Assembly: GCA_050185455.1 (NCBI GenBank)
Contig: JBFWZL010000009.1
Coordinates: 1-31,332 of the forward strand
Direction: 5' to 3'
Length of the DNA: 31,332 nt
From: SYOC01 sp050185455
GTDB taxonomy: Bacteria; Desulfobacterota; Binatia; Bin18
A program made the position numbers and the translations under genes. The stretch's first letter is position 1. Every line of letters begins with the position of its first letter. The notes under the pieces are model-generated. The model saw only the letters and a program-made list of their open reading frames with translations, ran no database searches and had not been told where the DNA came from. Of this stretch, positions 15,909-23,700 are shown in pieces.

Positions 15909-17171
15909 TTGAAATCCGACGGGAAAATTTTTTACGGCTGGTGGATTGTCTTCTTTGCCGCGATCGGCCTGTTCATGGGGTATGGTCCGATCGTTACCTT
16001 CACCTTTGGCGTTTTTTTCAAGCCCCTCAGTCAAGAATTCGGCTGGAGCCGTGCGCAAGTGTCGTTGGCGTTCTCTCTGTCGCTCTTTGTCATGAGTCTT
16101 GTTTTTCCTCTTGTTGGCCGTTTGGTGGATCGCTTCGGCGCGCGTCGGGTGATTGTCCCTGCGGTTTTCTTTTTCGGCTTGGGGTTGATGTCGTTTGCGC
16201 TACTGTCCCCACGCCTTTGGCATCTCTACGCAATCTATCTCTTGCTGGGCATTGTTGGCGGCGGCACGGCTCCCATCCCGTATTCGAACGTGCTTTCACA
16301 CTGGTTTGATAAACGACGCGGCCTGGCGTTAGGGGTCGCCATGGTCGGTTTAGGACTCGGCGCGTTTATCATGCCGTTTTTAGCGCAACGCTTCATCGAA
16401 ATTGGAGGATGGCGCTGGGCGTACGTCTGCATCGGTCTCATGGTTATGGTCGTGGCTATTCCAGTGGTCGCGTTGTTTTTGAAAGAAACGCCGCACATGC
16501 TGGGATTATCGCCGGATGGTGAACGAAGGCACGAGGCAGCCGCGCTGTACGGGACACAAAAAGAAGGGATGAGCGCCCGCGAGGCGTGGCGCACGGACAC
16601 GTTTTGGATTCTTGTCAGTGCTTTTTTCCTCATGTCCGCAAGCGTGCATGGCTGTCTGATCCATCTTGTTCCTCTGCTCACCGACAGCGGTGTGACTCCG
16701 CAAACGGCGGCGCTGGCGACCTCGCTTTTGGGTGGAGCATTATTGCTCGGGCGGGTTGGCGCCGGGTATCTCCTCGATCATTTTTTTGCCTCGACGGTGG
16801 CGGTAGGTTTTTTCAGCGGCGCTGCCTGCGGATTCATTTTATTCTGGAGTGGGGCGACAGGCGCGCTGGTGTTCGTCGCCGCTTTCCTCGTTGGGTTAGG
16901 GATGGGCGCTGAAGGCGACATTATCGCCTATCTCGTCAGTCGCTACTTCGGCTTGCGTGCTTTCAGTGAGATCTATGGGTACGCCTTCGCCGCGTTCACG
17001 CTGGGAGGCGTCGTTGGCCCGTTGCTCATGGGCATTGGATTCGACACTACCGGTTCTTACCGTTTGATGTTAGGCGTCTTTGTGTTTGCCACGATTCTTG
17101 CCGCCGCCTTGATGACCCGCTTGGGATCGTATCGCCTGTGGCAACCCGCCGCGGAAGCCGTTATGTCGTAA
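15909..17171 (+). CDS. MFS transporter (monocarboxylate/oxalate-formate type)
   Basis: A 420-residue protein with 12 predicted membrane helices. The family motif between helices 2 and 3 reads 'GRLVDRFGARR' (70-80). The opening 'YGWWIVFFAAIGLF' and 'FGVFFKPLSQEFGWSRAQVS' are typical of the monocarboxylate and oxalate/formate antiporter branch, so an organic anion substrate is likely. The start is TTG at 15909 with GGGAG about 9 nt upstream; no ATG suits. It closes the SDR-hydrolase-dehydrogenase set and probably imports the substrate of those enzymes. Confidence 0.88.
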   Translation: MKSDGKIFYGWWIVFFAAIGLFMGYGPIVTFTFGVFFKPLSQEFGWSRAQVSLAFSLSLFVMSLVFPLVGRLVDRFGARRVIVPAVFFFGLGLMSFALLSPRLWHLYAIYLLLGIVGGGTAPIPYSNVLSHWFDKRRGLALGVAMVGLGLGAFIMPFLAQRFIEIGGWRWAYVCIGLMVMVVAIPVVALFLKETPHMLGLSPDGERRHEAAALYGTQKEGMSAREAWRTDTFWILVSAFFLMSASVHGCLIHLVPLLTDSGVTPQTAALATSLLGGALLLGRVGAGYLLDHFFASTVAVGFFSGAACGFILFWSGATGALVFVAAFLVGLGMGAEGDIIAYLVSRYFGLRAFSEIYGYAFAAFTLGGVVGPLLMGIGFDTTGSYRLMLGVFVFATILAAALMTRLGSYRLWQPAAEAVMS

Positions 17172-17277
17172 AAAACTGACGAAGTAAAGAGGATTAAGGA
17201 TAGCGGCGTGAAGTCGGATGAATCCTCGAACCCTTTGTGTAAGAGAATTGATGCGCTGGCGATGGGGCTGAAAATCC

Positions 17278-18102
17278 TCAGACTGAGAGAAGAAGACGCA
17301 AGCCGACTAACCCTAAAGCGATAGCCAAGCCGCGCATGATCCACTCTCCACGTACGCGCTGAGAAAGCCAGGCGCCCACTTGGGCTCCTGGTAATACACC
17401 CAAACTTAACGCGATTGTCCTGTGAACTCCGTGATGAAATGCGCCTGTTGCGATATGCACGAGCGTGCCCGTGAGCGCCATAACTGCCAAGACGAAATGT
17501 GAGGTTGCCGTGGCGATGTGTGCGGGAAAATTGAGTAAGTGAACCAGCGCCGGCACATGAATAATGCCGCCGCCGATTCCTAGCAAACTGGAGAGATATC
17601 CAACCACAACGCTTAATCCGATACCAAGACTCAAGTTGAAAGGGAGAGGTTGTCTACCGCCATCTTGCGCTTTGCTCGCATCTGCGAGACCTTGAGTGGC
17701 GCCTTGTTCCGACGCATCGCCGGGTTCGCTCGGCTCTTTGGGTGGATACCGGAGCAGAAATCCTGCCCCGATGAGCAAGATAAGTCCTAGTAATAGGTTG
17801 AAGAAATGACGTGGAATATACGCAGTCGTCAGCGCTCCTAGAATGGCTCCGGGAATAGTGGCAATAGAGAACAAGACGCCTGCTCGATAATCGATACGTT
17901 TGCTACGCGCGTACGCCGCCGACCCCGACAAAGCATTACAGAAGACTACCGCTAGCGATATGCTGGTAATGACATCGGAGCTTTCCGTGGGATACAGCAA
18001 AAGCAGAAGCGGCACCAGAACAAAGCCGCCACCGGCGCCGATCAAGGTTCCATAAGCTCCGATCACGAACCCGAGAGGAGCCAACCAGAAATATGATGCC
18101 AT
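17278..18102 (-). CDS. TauE/SafE (TSUP) family anion transporter
   Basis: A 274-residue membrane protein with the two-fold repeat of the family: 'GAGGGFVLVP' (about 22-31) and 'GIGGGIIHVP' (about 174-183), each opening a half of about four helices. A soluble Glu/Gln/Ala-rich loop (about 120-150) joins the halves. Relatives export sulfite, sulfoacetate or other organosulfur anions. AAGGAAGG precedes the ATG, and the gene starts only 16 nt after the stop of the large DASS fusion gene, so the two form an operon; together they suggest sulfur or organic anion flux. Confidence 0.88.
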   Translation of the reverse strand: MASYFWLAPLGFVIGAYGTLIGAGGGFVLVPLLLLLYPTESSDVITSISLAVVFCNALSGSAAYARSKRIDYRAGVLFSIATIPGAILGALTTAYIPRHFFNLLLGLILLIGAGFLLRYPPKEPSEPGDASEQGATQGLADASKAQDGGRQPLPFNLSLGIGLSVVVGYLSSLLGIGGGIIHVPALVHLLNFPAHIATATSHFVLAVMALTGTLVHIATGAFHHGVHRTIALSLGVLPGAQVGAWLSQRVRGEWIMRGLAIALGLVGLRLLLSV

Positions 18103-18118
18103 TACGCTTGCCTTCCTT

Positions 18119-20518
18119 TCACGGCAATAATCCCAGCCATTGCCAATACGGGATAGCGACGAGAACGGCGAGCAGGTAAATCGCGCCGTAGCTCCACGCG
18201 AGCAGCTGCACTTGGGCGTGAGAAAATGATTTTTCTTTCGTGCCGAAGTAGAGCGCTAGATAGGTTGTACTTTGATAGGGAAGAAACCAGACCGTCACCG
18301 CCATGCACGTTACCAACACGAGCGGCAGGGCCTGCATGCCGGCTTGGGTTGCAATCGGGACAACCGTGAGGGTGAGGAGCGAGACGAGCGGAAAACTCGG
18401 CAAAATGAACCGAGCTGCGAAGATTGCCAGCGTCATCGTCAAGACAAACGTTGGCGGGTGCTCAGCGAGTGGTTTGAGCAATGGAGCGAGCTGGTTGATC
18501 AGCCAGATGTCGACGCCAAGCTGCCGCACAACGCTGGTGAGGCTGAGCACGGCGCCGAGGTAAAAGAGAAAATCCCAGTTGATGCCGGCGCGGAATGTTT
18601 CTCGGTCAAGAAGATTGGTGGCGAGCAAAATGGCGAGTCCGCTCATGGCGACCCAGGCGACGTCGGTCTGATGATAGGGCGCCGTAATCCAGCCAATCAT
18701 GGCGGCGACGACGACAAAGCCGTTGATGATCTCCGCGCGCGATGGCGGGCCAAGCGCTTCGATTTGGGTTTCAATCAACCCACGGGAGATAGTCGGTTGA
18801 AATTCGGGAGGGAAGAGGAGCATTGTCAACGTAAACGCTAACGTAAATGTTACGAGCGCCAACGGCAAGGCGGCGAACGCCCAGCCTCCCCAACCGATCT
18901 GCATGCGCACCGCTTCCGGCAGCAAACCCCACGCCAACAAATTTTCCGCCGCGCCGGTCAGAAAAAACGGTCCCATTTGTCCGAACCCCAGCAACGCGGC
19001 CATGGCTAACCCGGCGGAGCCGCTGCTACGGCGTACATAACCAAGAGAGTCCGACAGCGCCAGAATAATCGGCCCGGCGATCGCGGTGGCGGACGTGGAG
19101 TCAGGAATAAACGTTGTGATTGAAGTTCCGCTGAGGGAGAGTCCCATTGCTTGTCCACGGTAGGTGAGTGGGAAGCAGCGGAGAATATACAATGCCAGGC
19201 GAAAAAGGAGACCCGAGCTTTGTAAGGAAGCGGTGATGCCGAGCACGCCAATGATCAGAAAAAACGGACTGGTGGTGAATCCGGATACCGCGATCTCGGG
19301 CGGAACCACGGCGAACAAGATCCATCCAATGATGAGTCCCAAGCCGACGACGTAATCCGGTAACACGTCGAATGCCCAGAAAATCACCGCCCAGGCTAAC
19401 AACGCCAACATGTGCATGCTGTTGTTATCGAGTCCTGTAAGCGGTGGCGTATGCCAGATGCCGAGTCCTACCATGAGACCAATTACTGCCCCGGTCCAAC
19501 GGTGAACTCGAGGGGAAATCCGTAGAAGCTGCCAGCGTCGCGGCGCTGTTGGCGTTGCACCGCTATCGACTGTCTGGGTTTGGAGAAAGACGCGCTGTTT
19601 GACGTCGAGCAGTGTGTTCGTCAACGAGTCTTCAGGGAAGCGGTCCAGCCATTTGCGTAACAAGTCAAACCGCTCTGCCGTAATCTCCTCCTCGGCGTGG
19701 GCGATAAGCAAGGGCGCCGCCGCTGCGTATTCTCCGGCATCCAGGTGGTGCTCGATAGCGAGGTCCCAATGTCCACTCGTTTCATACAAGCGGGCGGCGC
19801 GTTGGTAGAGATCTTGCACCCCGTCCGTGCCCACTTCCTCGATCAATCGACCAAATAAATATTCACGAATTGCTTCAGGGTAGCTCACTGCGCCGTCGTG
19901 ACGTGCAACGAATACTTGCTGTTCCTCTAAGGCGGCTAGTTCCTTACCAGCGTCGTGATGACCAAGTAAGGCATTTACAATCGATGGGTCTAAAGTTGCG
20001 AGGATCGCCGTATGCATCAGAAATTCTTGACGTTTCGGCGGTTGAGAATTGAAAAGCGTGTCGATCTGAAAATTGAACGCCGATTGTTTCTTGGAAAGTT
20101 CTTGATTTGCTTGATAAAGGCGATCGCTAAGGACCTGAGTAAAGTGCAGAATGAGCCGTGGGTTTTCTTCGATGAGCGCATCGAATTTCTCTTTGGTCAA
20201 CCGCCATAATTGGACTGTGCTGCGAGTAATGATCGTGGCTGAGCGCGGACGGTCCGAGAAAAGCGCGCGTTCGCCGAACCATTCGTGCGGTCCGCTGATT
20301 GCGACGACCTCACGTTGATTCCCCGCGCGAGTAATGAGGACTTCGATTTCTCCGGACTTAATGATGTAAAAATCTTGCGCTTCTTCACCTTCATAGCAAA
20401 TGACCGTGCCTGGTGGATGCTGTTCTTCACGCAGGTCAGCGATAATCTTCGCGAAGCTGCCAGGCGGTAAATCGGCAAAGAGCGGGATACGACGCAGGAC
20501 GGTGGCTAAAGAGTCCAT
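18119..20518 (-). CDS. Tripartite protein: cyclic-nucleotide-binding domain, MalT-like arm, DASS permease
   Basis: A 799-residue protein. Residues about 7-130 are a cNMP-binding domain with an intact phosphate-binding cassette ('FGERALFSDRPRSAT', Arg conserved). Residues about 155-305 resemble the winged-helix and superhelical arm that follows the NTPase in MalT/STAND regulators ('QEFLMHTAILATLDPSIVNA', 'EAIREYLFGRLIEE', 'DLYQRAARLYETSGHWDLAI'); the NTPase itself is absent. Residues about 340-799 are a DASS/SLC13 permease with 11-12 helices and Na+/substrate-loop signatures ('FIPDSTSATA', 'GAAENLLAWG'). By family the permease moves sulfate or dicarboxylates with Na+. I chose ATG 20516-20518; a TTG at 20536 is possible. 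It shares an operon with the TSUP gene. Confidence 0.85.
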   Translation of the reverse strand: MDSLATVLRRIPLFADLPPGSFAKIIADLREEQHPPGTVICYEGEEAQDFYIIKSGEIEVLITRAGNQREVVAISGPHEWFGERALFSDRPRSATIITRSTVQLWRLTKEKFDALIEENPRLILHFTQVLSDRLYQANQELSKKQSAFNFQIDTLFNSQPPKRQEFLMHTAILATLDPSIVNALLGHHDAGKELAALEEQQVFVARHDGAVSYPEAIREYLFGRLIEEVGTDGVQDLYQRAARLYETSGHWDLAIEHHLDAGEYAAAAPLLIAHAEEEITAERFDLLRKWLDRFPEDSLTNTLLDVKQRVFLQTQTVDSGATPTAPRRWQLLRISPRVHRWTGAVIGLMVGLGIWHTPPLTGLDNNSMHMLALLAWAVIFWAFDVLPDYVVGLGLIIGWILFAVVPPEIAVSGFTTSPFFLIIGVLGITASLQSSGLLFRLALYILRCFPLTYRGQAMGLSLSGTSITTFIPDSTSATAIAGPIILALSDSLGYVRRSSGSAGLAMAALLGFGQMGPFFLTGAAENLLAWGLLPEAVRMQIGWGGWAFAALPLALVTFTLAFTLTMLLFPPEFQPTISRGLIETQIEALGPPSRAEIINGFVVVAAMIGWITAPYHQTDVAWVAMSGLAILLATNLLDRETFRAGINWDFLFYLGAVLSLTSVVRQLGVDIWLINQLAPLLKPLAEHPPTFVLTMTLAIFAARFILPSFPLVSLLTLTVVPIATQAGMQALPLVLVTCMAVTVWFLPYQSTTYLALYFGTKEKSFSHAQVQLLAWSYGAIYLLAVLVAIPYWQWLGLLP

Positions 20519-20566
20519 AACACCTGGTGCTTTCAAAATGAGACGATTTTTAGAGGAACTGTTTTC

Positions 20567-20582
20567 CCGAGCTGCGGCTCGG
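20567..20582. other. 6-bp GC hairpin in the DASS upstream region
   Basis: CCGAGC (20567-20572) and GCTCGG (20577-20582) form a perfect stem with a TGCG loop, about 50 nt upstream of the DASS start codon in its probable leader. The rest of 20519-20775 shows no gene I can support. Confidence 0.35.
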
Positions 20583-20775
20583 TTCGTGTTAAGAGCGTTG
20601 CGGTAAGTTTTGTCATTTTTTCATGACTGAGAATGGTGATCTCCTTGTCGCCAAAAGTGGGAAGGATAAAGCCGAAAGCCGGTTTCGTAAATATCACCTG
20701 CGGACTTTCCATCGTAAGCGGTCATGGAGGTTGCTGCCCATCTCCCAGAGGAAGCCTGCCAAATCATGTCCATGA

Positions 20776-21501
20776 AGAAAATTCCTTGACGGTCCGAGAC
20801 TGGAAAATTACGGTATGGCGCGAGAGACCCTGATGGTCCTCTCCAACGGAGAGGCTGGCTGGGCCAAGAATCCGGGCGAGATTGACATCTGTCACGCGGA
20901 GTTGATGACCGGCCTATCGCAGGTACCCGGCAAGGTGTGGCTGATTTCGCTCGGCAACGTTCCAGCGAATGAAACCGAGCAAGGGCAACGTAACAAGCGT
21001 TTCCAGGATTATCTGAGTCTCCAAAGTCTCTTTCGTGGTGGTGAGGTCACGACGATCGGTTAGCTGAAACAGCGGGTGAAGGAAGCATTGCACGACGCGG
21101 TGATTACGTTGGTGCAGCGAGGTGTTCGCGAATCCAGCAAGGGCCGCTTTCATAGTGGCCAGGCGCTGGACTGGAACCGGTTAGACTTTACTGGACGCCA
21201 AAAGGAAATGTCGCGCGTACCGCGCGAAGCAATTCTTCAACGAACTAAAGCAATAGAAGACGCTGGCAATCTCTTCGTGAAGTTGTCTGACACGGAGGTC
21301 TTGCTCGTGCCTCACGCGATACCGGCAGCGTTGGGCGTGGCTGCGGCCAAAGAGATGGTCGGACAGCCGTTTCTCAAAGACCACAGCTTTGATGCACCAC
21401 TGTTCGGGAAGCGCGCTGGCCCTGTTCACTTAATCGGTTGCCACAAAACGGAAACCGAAGTACCAGGGACGATAGTTTTTGCCGCGTGCGTCTTACGATA
21501 G
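20776..21501 (+). pseudogene. Amber-split ORF of unknown family (possibly DUF4062-like)
   Basis: One reading frame runs from about 20776 to 21501 and is interrupted only by TAG at 21061-21063. The first part (ATG 20815) contains 'GEAGWAKNPGEIDICHAEL' and ends 'SLFRGGEVTTIG'. The second continues directly with 'LKQRVKEALHDAVITL' and later 'LLVPHAIPAALGVAAAKEMV' followed by 'GQPFL'. Codon use and absence of other stops suggest a gene inactivated recently or a single sequencing error. The text reminds me of DUF4062-type proteins, but that is a weak memory match. No good start with a ribosome binding site exists, so the 5' end is probably missing. Confidence 0.5.
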
Positions 21502-21529
21502 CGCAGGATCAGGAGACAGCAGGACTGAC

Positions 21530-21610
21530 ATGGAATGGATAGCTTTCTCTATCGGCGCGACTATTATGGCGCTGATTGTTGTATTTTTCTGGAAACTGGC
21601 AAATCCATAG
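21530..21610 (+). CDS. Candidate 26-residue single-span membrane peptide
   Basis: ATG at 21530 to TAG at 21608-21610 encodes a peptide beginning MEWIAFSIGATIMALIVV and ending FFWKLANP. It is one hydrophobic helix with a lysine near the C-terminus, the usual form of bacterial small membrane proteins. AGGA lies about 6 nt upstream. It is alone, between the split ORF and a hairpin. Length is too short for composition to prove coding. Confidence 0.4.
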   Translation: MEWIAFSIGATIMALIVVFFWKLANP

Positions 21611-21673
21611 ACAGAAGAGGCCACGCTTCTACAAGGGCAAGCACTCGGAGCTGCATTTACTACAAACGTCTCT

Positions 21674-21732
21674 GTAAGGGGAACTGTAAACAGCTCCCCT
21701 TTACATCCCGCCCTCCCTCTGTAGGGACAGAG
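21674..21732. terminator. Double hairpin between convergent genes
   Basis: GTAAGGGGAACTG (21674-21686) pairs with CAGCTCCCCTTTAC (21691-21704) with one mismatch and one bulge around a 4-nt loop. A second stem, CTCTGT/ACAGAG with AGGG loop, lies at 21717-21732. The position, downstream of both a plus-strand and the minus-strand LOG gene, fits a bidirectional terminator, but T-tracts are short. Confidence 0.45.
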
Positions 21733-21735
21733 AAA

Positions 21736-22305
21736 TTATTGGGCTGCGTCAGTTTCAATAAACTCCAATGCTTCGTCCGGCGTAGTGACAACGGTATATA
21801 AATCGCGAAATCGTTTGTGAATGAACGCCTCCCGAAAGCCACGCTCAAATTGCGCTAGCAAGTGATCGAAATAACCGTTCGTATTGACGAATACCGCCGG
21901 TTTATGGTGGAGGCCGAGTTGTTTGAACGAGAGGATTTCCAAAATTTCTTCAAGTGTGCCAAAGCCGCCGGGAAGCGCGATATAGGCGTCGCCCAGTTCG
22001 TCGAGTCCGCGTTTGCGCAGGCGCATGTCAGTGACTGATTGCATTTCATGCCCCTCTGACGCATAGCCGCGTTCAACGAAGTCCGCTAGGATGACGCCTT
22101 TGAGCTTGCCGTTGTGCAGCATGACAGCGTTGGCAAGCGCACCCATCAGACCGATATTGCCGCCGCCGTAAATCAGGGTGTGCCCACGAGAGGCGATCAA
22201 ACGTCCCAGTTCTGCGGCGACATCAAGATAGTGCTGGGCAACACGTCGACTGGACGCGCAATACACGGTAATGGCAAGGGCGCGAGGGGGTGTGGGAGAA
22301 AGCAT
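21736..22305 (-). CDS. LOG-family phosphoribohydrolase (TIGR00730)
   Basis: A 189-residue Rossmann-fold protein with the LOG signature 'PGGFGTLEE' (112-120), the upstream 'MRLRKRG' (94-100), corresponding to the usual M-x-x-R-K region, and the phosphate loop 'GGGNIGLMGALANA' (47-60). By family it cleaves cytokinin riboside 5'-monophosphates or other nucleoside monophosphates to base plus ribose 5-phosphate, and many bacterial members are annotated as possible lysine decarboxylases in error. AAGGAA precedes the ATG. Confidence 0.9.
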   Translation of the reverse strand: MLSPTPPRALAITVYCASSRRVAQHYLDVAAELGRLIASRGHTLIYGGGNIGLMGALANAVMLHNGKLKGVILADFVERGYASEGHEMQSVTDMRLRKRGLDELGDAYIALPGGFGTLEEILEILSFKQLGLHHKPAVFVNTNGYFDHLLAQFERGFREAFIHKRFRDLYTVVTTPDEALEFIETDAAQ

Positions 22306-22335
22306 GTCTGTTATTCCTTGATTCGTTGATCGAAA

Positions 22336-22410
22336 GACGGGAAAGGAAAGAGGTTAGATAGGAAACGCCGTTCTTTGCTTTCTTTCCTATCTCTTTTTCC
22401 GTTTCTCGTC
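22336..22410. repeat. Long imperfect palindrome
   Basis: GACGGGAAA...GATAGGAAA (22336-22365) is mirrored by TTTCCTATC...TTTCTCGTC (22383-22410). The inner 9 bp (22357-22365 with 22383-22391) pair perfectly; the outer parts pair with mismatches. It lies between two minus-strand genes and could act as a terminator or be a worn repeat. Confidence 0.45.
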
Positions 22411-22418
22411 TTCCGTTT

Positions 22419-22721
22419 TTATAGCGCCTTCACTACGTCGTCCATTGCTTTCCAGTCAACAATTGGCGTAAGTTTACGCTTGATGACCAACCCGCTCGCC
22501 ATCACGCTTGAAAAGGTGACGAAGGTTTTTGCATGGTCCTGAATGTCGAGCACGAGAATGATCTTTGCTTCTTCGTTCGAGGCCCAGGGACCGGCTTTGA
22601 GTGAGACTCCCTCGGGAAAGCCGGTATCGCCTTTGAGAACGCCTTGGAACATTTTGTGGATTTTCTTCACGTTATCAGCTGAGGTTTCGTTCAACCAGAT
22701 TTCATCGAGATATAGCGGCAT
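22419..22721 (-). CDS. Small alpha/beta protein, ferredoxin-like fold (DUF3303-like)
   Basis: A 100-residue protein with a strand-helix-strand-strand-helix pattern: 'PLYLDEIWLN', a helix around 14-28, 'AKIILVLDIQ' and a second helix ending in 'DWKAMDDVVKAL'. This fits a dimeric alpha/beta-barrel protein such as the DUF3303 group. Function is unknown. AAGGAGGG lies at ideal spacing before the ATG, so translation should be strong. It is upstream of the LOG gene on the same strand. Confidence 0.75.
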   Translation of the reverse strand: MPLYLDEIWLNETSADNVKKIHKMFQGVLKGDTGFPEGVSLKAGPWASNEEAKIILVLDIQDHAKTFVTFSSVMASGLVIKRKLTPIVDWKAMDDVVKAL

Positions 22722-22816
22722 AAAAGCCCTCCTTTTTGTGATGCTTTCTCCCGTGTCGGCATAGCATAGCGCGCATGTCAGAAACAGAGAAGGGAGATAG
22801 CTAAGAGAACTTGGCT

Positions 22817-22844
22817 TTGTCTTGGCTGGGTCTTATTTTATAAC
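22817..22844 (+). promoter_or_regulatory. Candidate promoter upstream of the Uma2 gene
   Basis: TTGTCT (22817-22822) and TATAAC (22839-22844) are 16 nt apart. A small hairpin, CTCGG/CCGAG (22877-22890), lies in the would-be leader. By-eye consensus match only. Confidence 0.3.
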
Positions 22845-22939
22845 CAATTTAGCGAAGAGTACGCGGAACGATAAACCTCGGCTTGCCGAGTTGAAAGCGC
22901 AAGGAGAACCTTCTAGATTGACAGAAACAAGGAGCGAGC

Positions 22940-23543
22940 ATGTCTCAATCTGTTGGATGGGCAGAATTGGATCTTCCCTTGAAACTCAATATCCAGGCGG
23001 CTCACCTGTCTAACGAGCAGTTCCTCCAACTCTGTCAGGAGAATCCAGACCTGCGCATTGAGATGAACGCTAGGGAGGAGTTAGTCATCATGCCGCCAAC
23101 AGGAATGAAAACTGGTATGCGTAACCATACGCTCGCTCTCCGCTTAGGAGGATGGACTGAGCAAGATGGGTCTGGTCTTGCCTTTGCTTCCTCCACGATG
23201 TTCACTCTTCCCAATGGGGCGAAACGCTCGCCTGACGCTTCTTGGGTGAAGCGAGAACGATGGAATGCTCTGACTGAAAAACAACAAGAAGGAACTGATC
23301 CGCTCTGTCCTGACTTTGTCGTCGAACTGCGCTTACCCTCAAGATCGCCTCCCTATTCTTCAAGAGAAGATGCAGAAATATATCAACAACGGCGCGCAGC
23401 TCGGTTGGTTGATCGACCCGCTTGAGAAGCGTGTATATATCTACAGACCCGGCCAATCTATTGAACAACTCGACGATCCCACCACTGTAAGCGGTGACCC
23501 GGTGTTGCTGGGATTTGTTCTGTCGGTGCGGGAGTTGTGGTAG
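22940..23543 (+). pseudogene. Frameshifted Uma2-family (DUF820) nuclease gene
   Basis: The first frame (22940 to about 23332) encodes a Uma2 N-terminal part: 'SNEQFLQLCQENPDLRIEM', 'LVIMPPTGMKTG', 'LPNGAKRSPDASWV' and 'CPDFVVELR'. The Uma2 protein then continues in another frame with 'PQDRLPILQEKMQKYINNGA' and 'QLGWLIDPLEKRVYIYRP' to the stop at 23541-23543. Removing one base of the TT at 23333-23334 restores a full-length protein of about 200 residues. Catalytic D and E/K-type residues (D of 'SPDASWV', E of 'VVELR') are retained. The gene is either freshly inactivated or carries a sequencing error. AAGGAG precedes the ATG. Uma2 genes are often multicopy. Confidence 0.88.
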
Positions 23544-23700
23544 CATACTTTGTCCTTGATGTACTAACCTGCTGGAATCTTCTTTTCTAGTTTTCTACTG
23601 ACTTGGCTGTCCTGGTTGCTGGCTTAGCAGTAAGCGCTCCCATCTTTGGCAATCTCTTCTCGGTATGCTACCGTCACCCCCACACGAAGGAGGGTGCAGT

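Noticed and set aside
17172..17277. Terminator between the MFS and TSUP genes (GAGGATT/AATCCTC)
   Set aside because: Only 7 bp pair with a long loop and no T-run follows.
21061..21063. UAG read as pyrrolysine
   Set aside because: The protein is not a methylamine methyltransferase and no pyrrolysine genes are seen in the window.
22918..22923. TTGACA before the Uma2 gene as a -35 box
   Set aside because: A -10 at proper spacing would fall inside the coding region; the nearby AAGGAG shows this is the translation initiation region.
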